A DNA stretch of 14,679 nucleotides from assembly GCA_023423415.1 (NCBI GenBank), contig JAFAFP010000034.1, forward strand, positions 1 to 14,679. Reading direction: 5' to 3'. The first letter of the stretch is position 1, and every line of letters begins with the position of its first letter. The notes beneath the pieces are model-generated. The model did no database searches and was not told where the DNA came from. It saw only the letters and a program-made list of their open reading frames with translations. Source of the stretch: Pseudomonadota bacterium. Its GTDB lineage: Bacteria; Pseudomonadota; Alphaproteobacteria; Rhizobiales; Xanthobacteraceae. The translations under genes and the position numbers were made by a program. Positions 14,486 through 14,679 of this stretch are shown here, in pieces.

Positions 14486-14679
14486 ATGAACAACGACATG
14501 TACGATAAGGGTCTCGCCATTCGCCGCGCCGTCCTGGGCGATGCCTATGTCGACAAGGCGCTGAACACGGCGGACGATTTCAACCGCCCGATGCAGGAAC
14601 TCGTCACCGAATATTGCTGGGGCGCGGTGTGGGGTCGTGAGGGTCTGCCGCGAAAGCAACGCTCGATGCTGAATCTGGC
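14486..14679 (+). CDS. pcaC: 4-carboxymuconolactone decarboxylase, N-terminal part (cut by window end)
   Basis: The first 64 codons are present. The sequence MYDKGLAIRRAVLGDAYVDK, followed by DDFNRPMQELVTEYCWGAVW and LPRKQRSMLNL, is characteristic of PcaC. PcaC decarboxylates 4-carboxymuconolactone to beta-ketoadipate enol-lactone in the protocatechuate branch of aromatic degradation. The start ATG has a GGAAAAG stretch upstream. It is divergent from the marR-emrAB operon and shares its control region. A related AhpD-like decarboxylase fold protein is possible, but the CxxC of AhpD is not seen in this portion. Confidence 0.88.
   Translation, partial: MNNDMYDKGLAIRRAVLGDAYVDKALNTADDFNRPMQELVTEYCWGAVWGREGLPRKQRSMLNL

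Noticed and set aside
1..14679. CRISPR array, tRNA/rRNA, phage or transposase genes
   Set aside because: No regularly spaced repeats, no tRNA-like cloverleaf and no transposase or integrase motifs were seen on either strand.

Overview
The window is a stretch of alphaproteobacterial chromosome, most likely from the order Hyphomicrobiales and close to the Bradyrhizobium/Rhodopseudomonas/Afipia group. The evidence is the high G+C, the heavily G/C-biased third codon positions that give long antisense shadow frames, the protein family content, and a compound palindromic repeat at 10971-11059. The spurious peptide that repeat encodes (starting MSWPGLTRPS) is a familiar product of a dispersed element in these genomes. 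I see no tRNA, rRNA, CRISPR, insertion sequence or phage gene. No gene-free stretch exceeds about 260 bp.

Left part (1-5915): the minus strand carries a cut-off mug-type DNA glycosylase gene (1-106). It overlaps the stop of a periplasmic NitT/TauT-type substrate-binding protein gene (106-1047). Divergent from these, across a 256-bp control region, runs a plus-strand operon: an M24-fold hydrolase with an atypical active site, a D-2-hydroxyacid dehydrogenase, an ABC ATPase, and two different ABC permeases whose genes overlap. Together these make a complete ABC importer with two enzymes co-transcribed.

Middle part (5985-10960): a minus-strand metal-dependent hydrolase of the cyclase/KynB/isatin-hydrolase fold converges on the permeases. 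Divergent from it is a tight plus-strand operon: a Bug/TctC-type solute-binding protein, a MaoC-type (R)-specific enoyl-CoA hydratase, an acyl-CoA dehydrogenase and a CaiB/BaiF CoA-transferase. The last three make a CoA-activation, dehydrogenation and hydration set. With the importers and hydrolases they suggest uptake and breakdown of a small organic acid or amide-type compound. That substrate is inference; nothing in the sequence names it.

Right part (11067-14679): a minus-strand operon of a MarR repressor, an EmrA-type adaptor and an EmrB-type 14-helix drug exporter, with every gene junction overlapping. The promoter of marR has a good -35/-10 pair, and an AT-rich palindrome lies in its spacer, so autorepression is likely. 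Divergent from it, the window ends inside a pcaC-type 4-carboxymuconolactone decarboxylase gene (beta-ketoadipate pathway).

No clearly new type of system is visible. The points most worth following are the M24 protein lacking usual metal ligands, the acyl-CoA dehydrogenase with a displaced catalytic glutamate, the unusual glycosylase motif, and the transport/hydrolase/CoA-enzyme cluster as a possible undescribed catabolic pathway.
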